NCBI GenBank assembly: GCA_020025015.1
Contig: JAHHSV010000019.1
Span: forward strand, 1-25,590
Direction of reading: 5' to 3'
Source: Anaeroplasmataceae bacterium
GTDB taxonomy: Bacteria; Bacillota_I; Bacilli_A; Acholeplasmatales; Anaeroplasmataceae
Length of the DNA stretch: 25,590 bases
Position numbers and translations under genes: made by a program. The notes below the pieces were generated by a model that worked only from the letters and a program-made list of their open reading frames with translations, did no database searches and was not told the origin of the DNA. Each line of letters begins with the position of its first letter. The stretch's first letter is position 1. Positions 1 through 7,579 of the stretch are shown piece by piece.

Positions 1-128
1 ATAAGTCACTCTGAAAGTATTAGTTTATTTAATTTGTGAGGCAAACTCGGGTAATGATTTATAGATATGTCTACAAAAAAAGTATAAAGTATGCTATAAT
101 ACTAAGGATTGAGAAATGAGGTAATTAT
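1..128 (+). promoter_or_regulatory. Window start and galE promoter region
   Basis: An extended -10 box, TGCTATAAT, lies at 92-100, which would start transcription near 107. No good -35 is visible 17 bp upstream (TACAAA at 72-77), as is common for extended -10 promoters. A ribosome site, GAGG at 118-121, precedes the galE ATG at 129. Bases 1-39 are open in frame 1 and end in TGA; they could be the last dozen codons of an upstream gene, but this cannot be told from so short a piece. Confidence 0.6.
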
Positions 129-1148
129 ATGCAAACTATTTTATTAACTGGTGGTGCAGGTTTTATTGGCTGCCATACAGTAATCGAATTATTAGATCGA
201 AATTATAATGTAGTTGTTATTGATAATTTATGTAATTCTAAAAAAGAGGCTTTACGAAGGGCTGAGCTTATTACAAAAAAGTCCGTAAAATTTTATTTTG
301 GTGATATTAGAAATCGCGAAATTATGGATAAGGTTTTTACTGAAAATAAGATTGATGCCGTAATTCACTTTGCTGGCTTAAAGGCAGTAGGAGAATCTTG
401 TAGAATTCCTTTAGAATACTATGATAATAATATTTATGGTACCTTAGTTTTACTTGAAACTATGAAAAAGCATAATGTTAAAAAGATTGTTTTCTCTTCA
501 AGTGCGACAGTTTATGGTACGCCTGAGGCCTTGCCTTTAAGTGAGGAATCTAAGGTTGGGGGTACTACTAATCCATATGGTACCTCAAAATATTATTTAG
601 AGGGTATCTTAACTGACTTATATAAGTCTGACAAAGAATGGAATGTTATTCTTTTAAGATACTTTAATCCAGTTGGTGCGCATCCAAGTGGCTTAATTGG
701 TGAGGATCCTAAGGGTATTCCTAATAATTTAATGCCATATGTAGCTCAGGTTGCTTCTGGTAAGCTTGAACGTATCAATGTTTTTGGTAATGATTATGAT
801 ACGCCAGATGGAACTGGTGTTCGTGATTATATTCATGTTTGTGATTTGGCTAGAGGTCATATTTTAGCGATAGAAGGCTGTAAGGAACCAGGTGTTCATA
901 TTTATAATTTAGGAACTGGTGTAGGCTATAGTGTTTTAGACATGATTCATGCCTTTGAGAAGGCTTGCGGTAAGAAGCTTCCTTATGATATTAAGCCTCG
1001 TCGTTCAGGTGATATCGCTGCTTGCTACGCTTGTCCAGATAAGGCATTTAAGGAGCTAGGCTGGAAGGCTTTAAATGGTATTGAAGAAATGTGTAGAGAC
1101 CAATGGAACTGGCAAAGCAAAAATCCTAATGGATATGAAGAAGAATAA
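129..1148 (+). CDS. galE: UDP-glucose 4-epimerase GalE
   Basis: This cytoplasmic enzyme interconverts UDP-glucose and UDP-galactose with bound NAD (Leloir pathway and cell-surface sugar supply). At 339 residues it is full length for the family. The Rossmann NAD motif TGGAGFIG is at residues 7-14. The SSSATVYG stretch (123-130) holds the catalytic Ser region, and Tyr150 with Lys154 forms the YxxxK catalytic pair of extended short-chain dehydrogenases. The segment around NPVGAHPSG is also typical of GalE. It is the first gene of a three-gene operon; the nucleotidyltransferase starts 12 bp downstream with a strong AAGGAG site. The pairing suggests making of UDP-sugars rather than only galactose catabolism, because no galK or galT is visible here. 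Confidence 0.96.
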   Translation: MQTILLTGGAGFIGCHTVIELLDRNYNVVVIDNLCNSKKEALRRAELITKKSVKFYFGDIRNREIMDKVFTENKIDAVIHFAGLKAVGESCRIPLEYYDNNIYGTLVLLETMKKHNVKKIVFSSSATVYGTPEALPLSEESKVGGTTNPYGTSKYYLEGILTDLYKSDKEWNVILLRYFNPVGAHPSGLIGEDPKGIPNNLMPYVAQVASGKLERINVFGNDYDTPDGTGVRDYIHVCDLARGHILAIEGCKEPGVHIYNLGTGVGYSVLDMIHAFEKACGKKLPYDIKPRRSGDIAACYACPDKAFKELGWKALNGIEEMCRDQWNWQSKNPNGYEEE

Positions 1149-1160
1149 AGGAGAAGGATT

Positions 1161-2066
1161 ATGGATTTAGTTATATTAGCCGCTGGTATGGGTTCAAGAT
1201 TTGGTGGCTTAAAGCAATTAGAACCTATTGATAAATATGGAAATTTTATCATTGATTATTCAATTTATGATGCTAAAAGAGCAGGCTTTGATAAGGTTAT
1301 CTTTATCATTAAAGAAGAAAATTATGAAATTTTTAAATCAACTATAGGACGTCGTGTTGAGGATAAGATTCCTACAGAGTATGCCTTCCAATCACTTGAT
1401 TTAATTCCTGAGGGTTATACCTTACCTCAAGATAGAGTTAAGCCTTTAGGTACAGCTCAAGCAATTTTAGCTGCTAAGGATAAGATTAGTGATTCATTTA
1501 TTATTATTAATGCGGATGATTTCTATGGCTTTGATGCCTTTAAGGTTGCTGCAGATTATTTAAGAGGCTTAAATAAGAATAGCAAGAACACCTATGCAAA
1601 TATTGCTTATAATGTTGTAAATACAATGACTGAAAATGGTTCAGTTAAGCGAGGTGTCTTAGAATTCGATAAAAATAATAAATTAACTGATTTAATTGAA
1701 TCAAAAATTGAAAAGGTTGATGGTAAGATTTTAGCTTCACCTTTAGATGGGGCAACTCCATTTAATATTCCTGAAACAACCTTAGTATCTATGAATATGT
1801 TCTGCTTTACTCGTGATATTCTAGATTATATTGATGGTGATTTTAAGAAGTTTATGGATGACAATTTAGCAAATCTAGATAAGTGTGAGTATTTATTACC
1901 TACATTAGTTTCAGATAAGATTAATGAGGGTAAAATTACAGTTGAGGTTTTATCAACTAAGGCTAAATGGTATGGCATTACCTATAAAACTGATAAGCCA
2001 GCTGTTGTAGCATCTTTAGAAAAATTAATGGATAATGGGGAATATCCAGAAGGATTATGGAAGTAA
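1161..2066 (+). CDS. Sugar-phosphate-type nucleotidyltransferase (NTP_transferase fold)
   Basis: A 301-residue cytoplasmic enzyme expected to join a nucleoside triphosphate to a phosphorylated substrate. The N-terminal loop LAAGMGSRFGGLKQ (residues 6-19) is the nucleotide-binding signature of the family. NADD at 117-120 supplies the metal-binding aspartate, with the FYG that commonly follows it. The middle part (about 160-220) has the mixed beta region seen in sugar-1-phosphate enzymes. Lying between galE and a HIT hydrolase, it may supply a sugar nucleotide such as UDP-glucose, but it is clearly not a classical GalU or RmlA by its motifs, so the substrate is left open. Related proteins also include choline-phosphate cytidylyltransferase-like members. 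Start chosen by the AAGGAGAAGG ribosome site just upstream. Confidence 0.85.
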   Translation: MDLVILAAGMGSRFGGLKQLEPIDKYGNFIIDYSIYDAKRAGFDKVIFIIKEENYEIFKSTIGRRVEDKIPTEYAFQSLDLIPEGYTLPQDRVKPLGTAQAILAAKDKISDSFIIINADDFYGFDAFKVAADYLRGLNKNSKNTYANIAYNVVNTMTENGSVKRGVLEFDKNNKLTDLIESKIEKVDGKILASPLDGATPFNIPETTLVSMNMFCFTRDILDYIDGDFKKFMDDNLANLDKCEYLLPTLVSDKINEGKITVEVLSTKAKWYGITYKTDKPAVVASLEKLMDNGEYPEGLWK

Positions 2067-2072
2067 AAAAAT

Positions 2073-2492
2073 ATGTTAAAAAAAGAATGTCAATATTGCT
2101 TAAATAGAGAAGCAATCGAAAATTTTGGTCGTGTAGCCTTAGAAACTGAAACATCTTTAATTATTGTTTTTAAGGATCAATCTCATAAGGGTAGATTAGT
2201 TGTAGCCTATAAAAAGGATCATGTTGCGGAAATCGCAGATTTAGATGAAGAAAATTTAAATGCTTTTATGGGTGATGTAATAAAGGCTGTTAAATTAATT
2301 AGAAAGCTATTTAATCCTGACCGTGTTAATTATGGTGCCTTTAGTGATACCTTAGGTCATTTACATATGCATTTAGTACCTAAGTATGAGGGAGGCTTCG
2401 AATGGGGCGGTACCTTTGCAATGAATACAGGAAATTATGCTAGTGATGAAGAGATTGATAATCTTTGTAAGCTAGTTAAGGAAAATTGGTAA
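2073..2492 (+). CDS. HIT-family nucleotide hydrolase
   Basis: A 139-residue histidine-triad protein. The triad HLHMH is at residues 96-100, with His98 as the expected nucleophile that forms a nucleotidyl intermediate. A CxxC pair (Cys6, Cys9) near the N-terminus resembles the zinc site of many Gram-positive HIT hydrolases. Family members split dinucleoside polyphosphates or nucleoside phosphoramidates. The start is 6 bp after the previous stop with only a weak ribosome site, so it is probably translated by coupling. GalT belongs to the same superfamily, but its active site is HxHxQ and it is much longer, so this is not a GalT. The operon setting may mean it clears nucleotide by-products of sugar activation; that is inference. 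Confidence 0.9.
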   Translation: MLKKECQYCLNREAIENFGRVALETETSLIIVFKDQSHKGRLVVAYKKDHVAEIADLDEENLNAFMGDVIKAVKLIRKLFNPDRVNYGAFSDTLGHLHMHLVPKYEGGFEWGGTFAMNTGNYASDEEIDNLCKLVKENW

Positions 2493-2500
2493 TAGAAACA

Positions 2501-2550
2501 AAAAGCTTAGAGAATCAAGTATAGCTTGAAGCTCTAAGCTTTTATTTTTT
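2501..2550. terminator. Bidirectional terminator between HIT gene and amidohydrolase
   Basis: A 12-bp perfect outer stem (2501-2512 with 2532-2543) carries an inner 5-bp stem (2515-2519 with 2525-2529) separated by a small AA/AG internal loop. It is flanked by an A run on the left and TTTTATTTTTT on the right, so it can end transcription in both directions. The two flanking genes converge on it. Confidence 0.92.
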
Positions 2551-2551
2551 A

Positions 2552-3676
2552 TTAATTTGTAAGCAATTCTAGGTAAATTTTAGCAGCTAGAAGAAGAGCC
2601 TTCTCACTTACCTTAAATTTCGAATTATGTAGGTCATAGAATGGCTCATTTGGCTCTCTAATTCCTAACCAGGTTAGGCAGGTTGGAGCAATTTCTTTAT
2701 AATAGGCAAAATCTTCACCAATTAATTCTGGCTTATCTAGCTTGATTGCATTACCTTCACCTAAAATTTTATTACCGGCTAAAATCATCTTATCAGCTAA
2801 GGTTGGTTCATTATATAAAGGAGGATAAGCATAGTGGAAGTCAAAATTACATTTAACTGAATCCTCTTTTTCTATATTATTTAAAATTTCTTGCATTCTA
2901 TTTTTTAAGGTATCACGCATTTCATCAGTAAAGCTTCTAGCTGTACCCTTTAAATAGGCCTTATCAAGAATTATATTCATTGATACGCCGCTTTTAAAAT
3001 AGGTTGTAGAGATTACTAGCATATTATTTTTGCGAAGCTCTTGATATAATTCTTCAAAGCGGCTAACTACCTTAGTTCCTGCTAAAATTGGTGAGTGACC
3101 TAATTCAGGAGTAGAACCATGAGAGCCCTTACCAATAATTTCTAGCTCCCATAAATCTGGGGCAGCGGTGGCTTCCTCATATTTAATACCAATTTCACCA
3201 ACATTTAATTTAGCAGTTACATGGTAGGCATAAAATTCATCAACCTCTTGAAATTCTGGTTCATTCTTTAAATAGTAGGCACCGCCTGGTAGAGGACCTT
3301 CCTCAGCTGGCTGGAAGAATAGAACTACATTATATTTAAGCTTATCCTTATTTTCCATTATAAGCTTAGCAGTAGCAAGTAAAATAGTCATATGACCATC
3401 ATGACCACAGGCATGCATTTTGCCATTACTAGAAGCAAAGTCTAGACCAGTTTCCTCCTTAACCTCTAAAGCATCCATGTCTGAGCGTAGGCCAATTGTT
3501 TTAGCCTTATTTAGGTCTAATTTAGCAATTACAGCGGCATTATTCATAGCGTAGCGAGGCTTATAGCCTAAGTCTACTAGAGTATTATAAATGAATTTAG
3601 CTGTTTCATATGTTTCATATCCTAATTCAGGATTTTTATGTAAATGTCTTCTTGTTTTTTGAATAAAGTTTTCCAT
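2552..3676 (-). CDS. M20D-family amidohydrolase (N-acyl-amino-acid deacylase type)
   Basis: A 374-residue cytoplasmic metallohydrolase of the M20D group (hippurate hydrolase, N-acetyl-diaminopimelate deacetylase, IAA-amino-acid hydrolase and relatives). Visible site residues: DMD at 66-68, HACGH at 88-92 (Cys90 and His92 as metal ligands), Glu125-Glu126 (general base and ligand), His152, and a C-terminal His in the DLHNSKF segment. The dimerisation domain lies around 170-290. It is transcribed divergently from a T-box-controlled methionine importer, which raises the idea that it frees methionine or cysteine from N-acyl forms. A role in lysine biosynthesis (dapL-type) is also possible, but no dap genes are seen here. 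Ribosome site AAGGAG lies just before the ATG. Confidence 0.88.
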   Translation of the reverse strand: MENFIQKTRRHLHKNPELGYETYETAKFIYNTLVDLGYKPRYAMNNAAVIAKLDLNKAKTIGLRSDMDALEVKEETGLDFASSNGKMHACGHDGHMTILLATAKLIMENKDKLKYNVVLFFQPAEEGPLPGGAYYLKNEPEFQEVDEFYAYHVTAKLNVGEIGIKYEEATAAPDLWELEIIGKGSHGSTPELGHSPILAGTKVVSRFEELYQELRKNNMLVISTTYFKSGVSMNIILDKAYLKGTARSFTDEMRDTLKNRMQEILNNIEKEDSVKCNFDFHYAYPPLYNEPTLADKMILAGNKILGEGNAIKLDKPELIGEDFAYYKEIAPTCLTWLGIREPNEPFYDLHNSKFKVSEKALLLAAKIYLELLTN

Positions 3677-3697
3677 AATTTTCTCCTTATCGCATCT

Positions 3698-3726
3698 ATT
3701 ATAATAAGATTTAGGCTAAATCTCAA
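3698..3726 (-). promoter_or_regulatory. Promoter of the amidohydrolase gene
   Basis: On the - strand, TTGAGA (3726-3721) and TATAAT (3703-3698) are separated by exactly 17 bp, a near-consensus sigma-A promoter. It fires divergently from the methionine T-box transcript. Confidence 0.85.
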
Positions 3727-3745
3727 ATAAAAAGGGTAAATACTC

Positions 3746-3773
3746 TTGTATTTATTTAAATTTTTTATATAAT
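3746..3773 (+). promoter_or_regulatory. Promoter of the methionine T-box transcript
   Basis: TTGTAT (3746-3751) and TATAAT (3768-3773) with a 16-bp spacer, giving a start near 3780, right where the T-box leader begins. A perfect 7-bp inverted repeat with a 4-nt centre (3737-3743 with 3748-3754) overlaps the -35 box and may be an operator. Confidence 0.8.
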
Positions 3774-3779
3774 ATCCTT

Positions 3780-4029
3780 GTAACGAAGAGAAGAGTAATT
3801 ATTTTAGTAGCTTTTAGAGAGCCTATGGTTGGTGGAAATAGGTAGTGAAAAATTAATGAACATGGTCTTGGAGCAATCTAGCTGATAGTTAGGCTAGATG
3901 AGGATTCGCCTCTTATAGCGATAGAGTATGATTGTACTTGAAAATAGGTTATTCTTATTAGAATAATGAATTAAGGTTGGTAACACGAGATTAATAGTCT
4001 TGTCCTTTTATGAGGACAGGGCTTTTTTT
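3780..4029 (+). promoter_or_regulatory. Methionine T-box riboswitch (specifier AUG)
   Basis: The leader has the ordered parts of a T-box. The GA-rich start of Stem I is followed by the distal AGAGAG and GGTTGGTGGAAA segments (about 3817-3840). The specifier segment GAACATGGTCTTGGAG (3859-3874) places ATG, a methionine codon, at 3862-3864. Next come a stem (3876-3882 with 3893-3899) and a small hairpin (3900-3903 with 3909-3912). The T-box element itself, AAGGTTGGTAACACGAG, is at 3973-3989. Its TGGT can pair with the ACCA end of uncharged tRNA-Met. The antiterminator can form with AAGG (3973-3976) pairing to CCTT (4004-4007) and CGAGA (3986-3990) to TCTTG (3998-4002). The downstream genes for a methionine importer fit the specifier. 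Confidence 0.95.
3996..4029 (+). terminator. T-box regulatory terminator
   Basis: A 10-bp stem (3996-4005 with 4014-4023, two G-T pairs) with loop TTTTATGA is followed by a seven-T run. Its left arm overlaps bases needed by the antiterminator, so the two folds exclude each other: charged tRNA-Met should allow termination and uncharged tRNA-Met read-through. Confidence 0.93.
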
Positions 4030-4064
4030 ATTTTCAGGTAAAATAGAATGAAAGGAGAAGGAAA

Positions 4065-5021
4065 ATGATTGAATTTAAGAATGTATTAAAGAAGTATAGT
4101 AAATTGACAGCTTTAGAAAATATTAGCTTTACCATTAATGATGGCGAAATATTTGGTATAGTTGGTCAATCTGGTGCTGGTAAATCAACATTATTAAGAA
4201 CCATTAATAAGCTTGAAGAAATTGATGGAGGAAATATTATAGTTGATGGTATAGATGTTAACCAGCTAAAGGGTAAGGAATTAAGAATGTATCGTAAAAA
4301 TGTTGCGATGATTTTTCAGCATTTTAGTCTACTTGAAACCCAAAATGTTTTTGAAAATGTGGCTTTGCCCTTAAAATGTAATAAAATGAAGCATGATGAG
4401 ATTAAAAAGCGAGTAGCAGAGCTATTAGAAATAGTAGGCTTAAGTGATAAGGCTAATTCTCGTCCTAGTGAATTAAGTGGTGGCCAAAAGCAAAGGGTCG
4501 CAATTGCGCGTGCCTTAGCCTTAAATCCTAAAATTTTATTATGTGATGAGGCAACAAGCGCTCTTGATCCATTAACCACAAAAAGTATTTTAGAGCTTTT
4601 AAAGAAGATTAATAAGGAGCTAAAAATCACCATTGTTATGGTTACGCATCAAATGGAGGTTATTAAAGAGGTTTGTAAGCGTATTGCTATCCTAAATAAG
4701 GGTAAATTAATTGAGTTAGGCTACACTGAGGATTTATTCTTAGCTAGTAATGGTGCTTTAAAAACGATTGTTCGTGAGGATGAAATAGTTCCTAATTACG
4801 GCAAGAATATTTGTATTTATTTCCCTAAGGATTTTACAAATGATGCGGTAATTACTAAAATGGCCCATGATCTAAATATTAATTTTAGTATTGTTTGGGG
4901 TAAGCTTGAAAAGTTCCAGGATGACGTTTTAGGAACCCTAATTATTAATGTTAAGGATGAAGATTATACTAGGGTTATTGAATATATGAATGCTAATGGC
5001 ATTAGATTTGAGGTGAGATAA
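4065..5021 (+). CDS. metN: Methionine ABC importer ATPase MetN
   Basis: A 318-residue cytoplasmic ATP-binding subunit. Walker A GQSGAGKST is at 34-42, the Q-loop FQHFSLL at 84-90, the signature LSGGQ at 137-141, Walker B ILLCDE at 157-162 and the switch His at 195. The C-terminal part (about 245-318) matches the NIL regulatory domain of MetN, which in E. coli binds methionine and shuts the transporter down when the cell is replete. Strong ribosome site AAGGAGAAGG. Its stop shares one base with the start of the next gene (TAATG), so the two are translationally coupled. Control by the Met T-box supports methionine as the substrate, possibly both D- and L-forms. Confidence 0.95.
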   Translation: MIEFKNVLKKYSKLTALENISFTINDGEIFGIVGQSGAGKSTLLRTINKLEEIDGGNIIVDGIDVNQLKGKELRMYRKNVAMIFQHFSLLETQNVFENVALPLKCNKMKHDEIKKRVAELLEIVGLSDKANSRPSELSGGQKQRVAIARALALNPKILLCDEATSALDPLTTKSILELLKKINKELKITIVMVTHQMEVIKEVCKRIAILNKGKLIELGYTEDLFLASNGALKTIVREDEIVPNYGKNICIYFPKDFTNDAVITKMAHDLNINFSIVWGKLEKFQDDVLGTLIINVKDEDYTRVIEYMNANGIRFEVR

Positions 5022-6553
5022 TGACATTTTCAGAAAAGCTAGTAAGCTATTTAAAAAATGACCTATTTAAGTATTTAGGTGAAACCTTAGAAATGGTTGC
5101 CATTACAGCTTTAATCGCCTTGATTTTTGGCTTAGCCTTAGGTCTACTTATGTATTTTACTAGAAAGAGTATAAAGCTTTGGGTAAATCGTTTATATAAG
5201 GTTTTAGATGTAATTGTTAGTATTTTTAGAAGCTTTCCTTTCTATGTTTTAATGTTCTTTGTAATTCCCTTTACGAGAATTGTAATGCAGGGTATTACCG
5301 GCAATGCTGAGGCCTTTTCAACTGAAGCCTTTATCGTGCCGTTATCCTTAGCAGCTATTCCTTTTTTCGCTAAGCTCATTGAAAATGCCTTAATTGAAAT
5401 TAATGATGGTGTAGTAGAAGCGGCAGTTTCCTTAGGCTTATCTAAGAGCCAAATTATCTTTAGGGTAGTCCTTAAGGAGGCTTTACCTGCAATTATTTCT
5501 GGTGTAACCTTAGGTATTGTTACCTTAGTTGGCTATAGTGCAATGGCAGGTGCTGTTGGTGGTGGTGGCCTTGGATTTTTCGCCTATGATAAGGGCTTTG
5601 TTTCTTATGATTTTGAAATGATGCTATTTGCGGTAATTACCATTATTTTATTAGTTTTATTAATTCAATTTTTAGGTAACCTTTTATATAAGCTTGCGCG
5701 TAAGGGTAAAATTGATTTTAGAGTAGTAGGCTCAATTTTAGGAGTTTTACTAATCGTTTTAACAAGCTTTATAATTTCTAATCGTGTTAGTGCTTCAACT
5801 AATACTAAAATTACCTTTGGTACAATGAGTCAGCCTGGTGAGCCTATTTTAAAGGCTATGAAGGAGGATATTGAAGCTAAGGGCTACACAGTAGAAATAA
5901 AGATTTATAACGAATTTGATGCTTTAAATCATGCTTTAGTTGATGGTTCAATTGATGCAAATTTATTCCAGCATGAGCCTTACTTACTAAGCTATAATAA
6001 GCAGCATAATGCTAGCCTATATAATGCTTTAACAATGTATGATTGCTTATATGCTGGCTATACTAAAAAGGGTATAAGAATAAGTGATTTAAAGAGTAAG
6101 GGTAAGCTTAAAAAGATTGCTGTTGCTAATGATTCCTCTAATTTAAAGCGTTGCTTAGAGCTATTAGCAGCTGAGGGCTTAATTACTTTAAATTTACCTG
6201 AGGGTAATTTGAGTGCATCTGACATTAAAAACTATTATGAAACTAGCTATGCTATTGAAATTGTTCCTATGGCAACAGCATCAATCGCTCAAAGCCTAGA
6301 TGATTCAGATATTTATATGGGTATCGTTAATGCTACCTTTGCGATCAATGCTGGCTTAGGTAAGGATTTAATGATTTGCAGTGAAGAGGATTTAGAGCAT
6401 AAGAATGCTAATATTTTAGCTATTAGAGAAGAAAATAAGGATTCTATTTGGGTTAAGGATATTGTTGAGGTTTTATCATCTGATAAATGTAAGGATTTTA
6501 TCTTGAATGAATTTGATGGCGTAATTTCTCCTTATTTTGTTTCCCATATTTAA
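5021..6553 (+). CDS. metI: Fused methionine permease and binding protein (MetI-MetQ)
   Basis: One 510-residue chain joins two proteins that are usually separate. Residues 1-228 are a MetI-type permease with several membrane segments and the EAA coupling loop (around 130-155, DGVVEAAVSLGLSKSQ). Residues 236-253 form one further membrane helix. Residues 262-510 are a complete NLPA/MetQ-type binding protein, beginning ITFGTMSQPGEP and including DANLFQHEPYL, a region typical of the family. There is no lipobox at the junction, so the binding domain is held outside the cell by the extra helix rather than by lipid. The reading frame is uninterrupted and well conserved on both sides of the junction, so this is a real fusion. 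The fixed stoichiometry resembles GlnPQ- or OpuA-type importers. It overlaps metN by one base and ends at a terminator. Confidence 0.93.
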   Translation: MTFSEKLVSYLKNDLFKYLGETLEMVAITALIALIFGLALGLLMYFTRKSIKLWVNRLYKVLDVIVSIFRSFPFYVLMFFVIPFTRIVMQGITGNAEAFSTEAFIVPLSLAAIPFFAKLIENALIEINDGVVEAAVSLGLSKSQIIFRVVLKEALPAIISGVTLGIVTLVGYSAMAGAVGGGGLGFFAYDKGFVSYDFEMMLFAVITIILLVLLIQFLGNLLYKLARKGKIDFRVVGSILGVLLIVLTSFIISNRVSASTNTKITFGTMSQPGEPILKAMKEDIEAKGYTVEIKIYNEFDALNHALVDGSIDANLFQHEPYLLSYNKQHNASLYNALTMYDCLYAGYTKKGIRISDLKSKGKLKKIAVANDSSNLKRCLELLAAEGLITLNLPEGNLSASDIKNYYETSYAIEIVPMATASIAQSLDDSDIYMGIVNATFAINAGLGKDLMICSEEDLEHKNANILAIREENKDSIWVKDIVEVLSSDKCKDFILNEFDGVISPYFVSHI

Positions 6554-6554
6554 A

Positions 6555-6578
6555 AGGCAGGCTTTGGCCTGTCTTTTT
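6555..6578 (+). terminator. Terminator after the metN operon
   Basis: An 8-bp stem (6555-6562 with 6567-6574, one G-T pair) with loop TTTG, followed by TTTTT, directly after the stop codon. Confidence 0.88.
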
Positions 6579-6610
6579 ACTTATAATTAGAATTATCCTT
6601 TAAAATATGC

Positions 6611-6616
6611 TATAAT
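6611..6616 (+). promoter_or_regulatory. Extended -10 promoter of the MBL-fold gene
   Basis: TGCTATAAT (6608-6616) with no clear -35. Transcription would begin near 6623, which is after the ATG at 6619 and so rules that codon out as a start. Confidence 0.75.
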
Positions 6617-6651
6617 TTATGAGATTTCATATAAAGAAGGAAGTAATTAGA

Positions 6652-7530
6652 ATGTATGAATTGCATCATTTAAAAGGAAATACCTATTACATAGATGGTT
6701 ACACTAATTTAGGCTTATATAAGCTTAACGAAACAGATGTTGTTTTAATTGATGTACCTGTTAAGGCAGCTGGAGCAGCAATTGAAACTTTATTAAGACG
6801 CTATGGCTTTAAATTAAAATATATTGTTAATACGCATAGTCACCCAGATCATAGCGGCTGTAATGAATATTTAATTAAGCAAACAGGCTGCGAAATTATT
6901 ACAAGTAGAATTGAAAGAGCCTTTATGCGTAATAATAAATTAGATTTAGGCTTTTTATCAGGAGGCTATCCTCTAGATAATTATGATACGCCTTTAATGC
7001 ATGTTGATGAGCAGCATGATATTCGTTCATTTTTACATTTACCTCAAGGCCTACGAAGCTTTAAGCTACCTGGTCATCATTATGATATGAGGGGAATTAA
7101 GACCTCAGATGGTGTTTATTTTATAGCTGATAGCATTTGTACAAAAAAGCTAATTGATAAAGAGCATATAATGTTAATTTATGATATTCAAGGCTATAAG
7201 AAGAGTCTTAATTATATTAAGAGCTTGAAGGGCCATATAATGGTTCCTAGCCATTGTCCAATTTCTACTGATTTAAATGATTTAGCTGATTATAATTTAG
7301 CCAAAATGGCAGAAATCGAAAAGGTGATATTAGATGTCTTGGCTATTGATTTAAGCTATGATGACATCATTGCCAAGGTTTTAGCTCATTATAATATAAG
7401 AATAAGCTACAATAAGTATTTGTTAATGGGTTCAACCATTAGATCTTACATTTCTTATTTATGTCATAATAAAAAGCTTAAGTCCTATTTTAAGGATAAT
7501 AAGCTAATGTTTACTAAGGTTCTTGATTAA
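6652..7530 (+). CDS. MBL-fold metallo-hydrolase
   Basis: A 292-residue protein of the metallo-beta-lactamase superfamily. The metal motif HSHPDH is at residues 62-67 and further ligand candidates occur in GHHYDMRG, FIADS and VPSHCP. The C-terminal 60 or so residues (ending with SYNKYLLMGSTIRSYISYL) look helical and may be a substrate-recognition or winged-helix-like tail found in some relatives. Superfamily members hydrolyse thioesters, lactones, phosphodiesters and more; no substrate can be assigned from this sequence. The start at 6652 is preferred over an in-frame ATG at 6619 because AAGGAAG lies 9 bp before it and the promoter lies over the earlier codon. It is a single-gene unit between two terminators, with no functional link to its neighbours visible. 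Confidence 0.85.
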   Translation: MYELHHLKGNTYYIDGYTNLGLYKLNETDVVLIDVPVKAAGAAIETLLRRYGFKLKYIVNTHSHPDHSGCNEYLIKQTGCEIITSRIERAFMRNNKLDLGFLSGGYPLDNYDTPLMHVDEQHDIRSFLHLPQGLRSFKLPGHHYDMRGIKTSDGVYFIADSICTKKLIDKEHIMLIYDIQGYKKSLNYIKSLKGHIMVPSHCPISTDLNDLADYNLAKMAEIEKVILDVLAIDLSYDDIIAKVLAHYNIRISYNKYLLMGSTIRSYISYLCHNKKLKSYFKDNKLMFTKVLD

Positions 7531-7576
7531 TAAGAACCTTTTATATTAAAAAAACTTGAGACAATCAAGTTTTTTT
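7517..7576. terminator. Terminator pair between MBL gene and LacI regulator
   Basis: Two hairpins in a row. The first, AAGGTTCTT with AAGAACCTTTT (about 7517-7543), overlaps the last codons of the MBL gene. The second has a 12-bp perfect stem (7548-7559 with 7565-7576) flanked by seven A and seven T, so it works for both convergent genes. Confidence 0.9.
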
Positions 7577-7579
7577 AGA

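Noticed and set aside
2073..2492. GalT (galactose-1-phosphate uridylyltransferase) next to galE
   Set aside because: The protein is 139 residues with an HxHxH triad; GalT is much longer and has HxHxQ.
6619..6651. Earlier in-frame ATG for the MBL-fold gene
   Set aside because: It lies upstream of the expected transcription start of the TGCTATAAT promoter at 6608-6616 and lacks a ribosome site; the ATG at 6652 has AAGGAAG before it and begins the conserved protein.
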